Assembly: GCF_000403135.1 (NCBI RefSeq)
Contig: NZ_AQPN01000101.1
Location: 1-64,000, forward strand
Length of the DNA stretch: 64,000 nucleotides
Reading direction: 5' to 3'
From: Arcticibacter svalbardensis MN12-7
GTDB lineage: Bacteria; Bacteroidota; Bacteroidia; Sphingobacteriales; Sphingobacteriaceae
Positions 62,842 to 64,000 of this stretch are shown piece by piece. A program made the translations under genes and the position numbers. A model generated the notes under the pieces. That model did no database searches. It was not told the origin of the DNA and saw only the letters and a program-made list of their open reading frames with translations. Numbering within the stretch: the first letter of the stretch is position 1; the number at the start of each line of letters is the position of its first letter.

Positions 62842-63840
62842 ATGAAGCAAGAATTCGGTATAAAAATAATGGTGTATGAGTTGAGGGATGATGAAAGGAA
62901 TGTGTTTGAGAACCTTGCTCAAGAACTTCATGTAGAATATACTTTCAGTCATAAAATGTTAAATATGGAGACCATTCCATTAGCGCAGGGTTGTCAGGGC
63001 ATATGCATTCTTGGAATAAGTAAAATATCGGCTGATATTCTTCGTCAGATGAAAGAGATGAAGATCAGTTATCTGTCCACACGTTCCGTTGGGTTCAATA
63101 ATATTGACATGGAAGCAGCAAGAAAGTTAAACATTAGGGTTAGTAATGCCGATTACGGACCTGATGGTGTTGCCGATTATACACTGATGCTGATTCTGAT
63201 GTCGCTGAGAAAGTATAAACAGGCCATGTTTCGGGGAAACGTAAACGATTACTCGTTGAAGGGACTCCAAGGGAAGGAAATGAAGGACATGACTGTGGGA
63301 ATTATAGGCACAGGAAGAATCGGTGCTAGGGTTATTGACTTTCTTTCCGGATTTGGTTGCCGTGTACTGGCTTATGATCCTTATCCGCAGGAAAAGGTAA
63401 AAGGAAAAGCAACCTATACGGATTTGGAGACGCTTTATGAAGAATCGGATATTATTAGTTTACATGTTCCATTAATGGAACAAACTTTCAGAATGATTAA
63501 CCGAACTTCGCTTTCCAAAATGAAGAATGGTGTAATTGTGGTTAACTGTTCAAGAGGGGAGTTGATGAATATTCCTGATGTTATTGAAGGTATTGAAACG
63601 GAAAAAATAGGGGCACTAGCCCTTGATGTGTTTGAAAACGAAGATGGGATTTATCATTTCGACAGAAGAACGGACATTATCATTAATCGTGACATGGCTT
63701 ATATCAGACAATTTCCGAATGTGATCATGACCCAACACATGGCTTTTTATACAGAAAATGCGGTTAAAAGTATGGTGAGTTGCGGAGTAAAAAACCTTGT
63801 TTCTTTTATTAAAGAAAGTCGTGCTGATAATGAAATATAA
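62842..63840 (+). CDS. D-2-hydroxyacid dehydrogenase, D-lactate dehydrogenase type (VanH-like)
   Basis: 332 residues. The substrate domain has YLSTRSVGFNNIDMEAA and GVADYTLMLILM; the NAD domain has TVGIIGTGRIGARVIDFL and the Asp after AYDPYP. Catalytic residues: Arg in VNCSRGELM, Glu in VFENEDGIYHF, His in MTQHMAFYTENA. The overall pattern is close to fermentative D-lactate dehydrogenase and to VanH, which makes D-lactate for vancomycin-resistant wall precursors. No vanA or vanX genes are adjacent, so pyruvate reduction in metabolism is the simpler reading. Divergent from the P-type ATPase gene. Confidence 0.88.
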   Translation: MKQEFGIKIMVYELRDDERNVFENLAQELHVEYTFSHKMLNMETIPLAQGCQGICILGISKISADILRQMKEMKISYLSTRSVGFNNIDMEAARKLNIRVSNADYGPDGVADYTLMLILMSLRKYKQAMFRGNVNDYSLKGLQGKEMKDMTVGIIGTGRIGARVIDFLSGFGCRVLAYDPYPQEKVKGKATYTDLETLYEESDIISLHVPLMEQTFRMINRTSLSKMKNGVIVVNCSRGELMNIPDVIEGIETEKIGALALDVFENEDGIYHFDRRTDIIINRDMAYIRQFPNVIMTQHMAFYTENAVKSMVSCGVKNLVSFIKESRADNEI

Positions 63841-63900
63841 TTAGCCAGCTGTTTCTGGATGAATGATCAGGAGCAACTCGCTAATTAAAAATGCGTATTA

Positions 63901-64000
63901 TTAATTATCTCTATTATATGTAGCTATTATAGCATCTACCCAAATGGCATACGTTTTTGCTGAGTAATGTAATCCATCTGAAGCAACTAGTGAAGGATCA
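63901..64000 (-). CDS. SGNH/GDSL hydrolase, 3' end only
   Basis: The minus-strand frame entering at the right edge reads DPSLVASDGLHYSAKTYAIW and VDAIIATYNRDN, stop at 63901. SDGLHYS is block V (D-x-x-H) of SGNH hydrolases, which carries the catalytic Asp and His. Only the last 32 residues are in the window. Substrate unknown; such enzymes are esterases or acetylhydrolases. Confidence 0.75.
   Translation of the reverse strand, partial: DPSLVASDGLHYSAKTYAIWVDAIIATYNRDN

Noticed and set aside
62842-63840. Part of a vancomycin resistance cluster (vanHAX)
   Set aside because: No ligase or dipeptidase gene follows; the next gene is an SGNH hydrolase on the other strand.
63838-63887. Terminator after the D-lactate dehydrogenase gene (TAATTAGC / GCTAATTA)
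   Set aside because: The stem is only 8 A/T-rich pairs with a loop of more than 30 bases, which is weak.

Overview
The window looks like a chromosome segment of a Bacteroidota bacterium of the Sphingobacteriaceae, most probably Pedobacter or a close relative. The reasons are the SusC/SusD pair, promoters of the TTTG–N19–TAnnTTTG type, a Bacteroidota-style GlmU-like nucleotidyltransferase, a family DUF6266 protein, and the overall protein sequences. The identification is by recognition only; no database search was run. No rRNA, tRNA or CRISPR array was seen.

Region 1 (1-24.1 kb) is compact core chromosome. It starts with the 3' end of a MarR regulator, an ElaA-type acetyltransferase, a metal-binding-domain/AraC regulator and a lipoprotein. 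Next come an Nramp manganese transporter fused to a universal stress domain (with a 16-bp palindrome over its promoter), an Lrp regulator, uracil-DNA glycosylase, lysyl-tRNA synthetase, a long-chain acyl-CoA synthetase and iron-sulfur assembly genes (iscA-like, iscS). Divergent from iscS is the zinc-free ribosomal protein L31. Then follow a GlmU-like enzyme, tpiA, prmA, mpl and an XRE regulator, a GNAT-like protein, a 45-residue acidic protein, scpB, and a LytS/LytTR-type two-component pair.

Region 2 (about 24.1-53.2 kb) is a visibly AT-richer island for polysaccharide use, scattered with remains of mobile DNA: three IS4-family remnants, one degenerate IS982 element with both ends, and a group II intron reverse transcriptase remnant. 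Intact genes encode SusC, SusD, GH30, GH31 (alpha-xylosidase-like), a DUF1961 protein, a beta-helix protein, a large heparinase II/III-like lyase and a GH120 beta-xylosidase-like enzyme. Decayed genes are a truncated second SusC, an internally deleted sialate O-acetylesterase, a frameshifted GH29 fucosidase, a DUF2961 fragment, a second GH29 remnant on the other strand, and a large secreted protein frameshifted at an A10 tract. The mix of alpha-xylosidase-like, beta-xylosidase-like, fucosidase, acetylesterase and lyase-like genes suggests a branched, xylose- and fucose-containing, possibly acidic glycan. The substrate cannot be settled from sequence, and the locus appears to be decaying.

Region 3 (53.2-64 kb) returns to normal chromosome. 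A PAP2 phosphatase converges on a minus-strand run: P-type cation ATPase, OmpR-type regulator, histidine kinase, Rieske lipoprotein, thioredoxin-like protein, ApbE flavin transferase, DUF4266 lipoprotein, DUF3570 barrel and cytochrome b561. The last six look like an extracytoplasmic redox module in which electrons could pass from the quinone pool through cytochrome b561 to Rieske or flavin carriers at the cell surface. This is the least understood coherent system in the window. A VanH-like D-lactate dehydrogenase and the 3' end of an SGNH hydrolase close the window.
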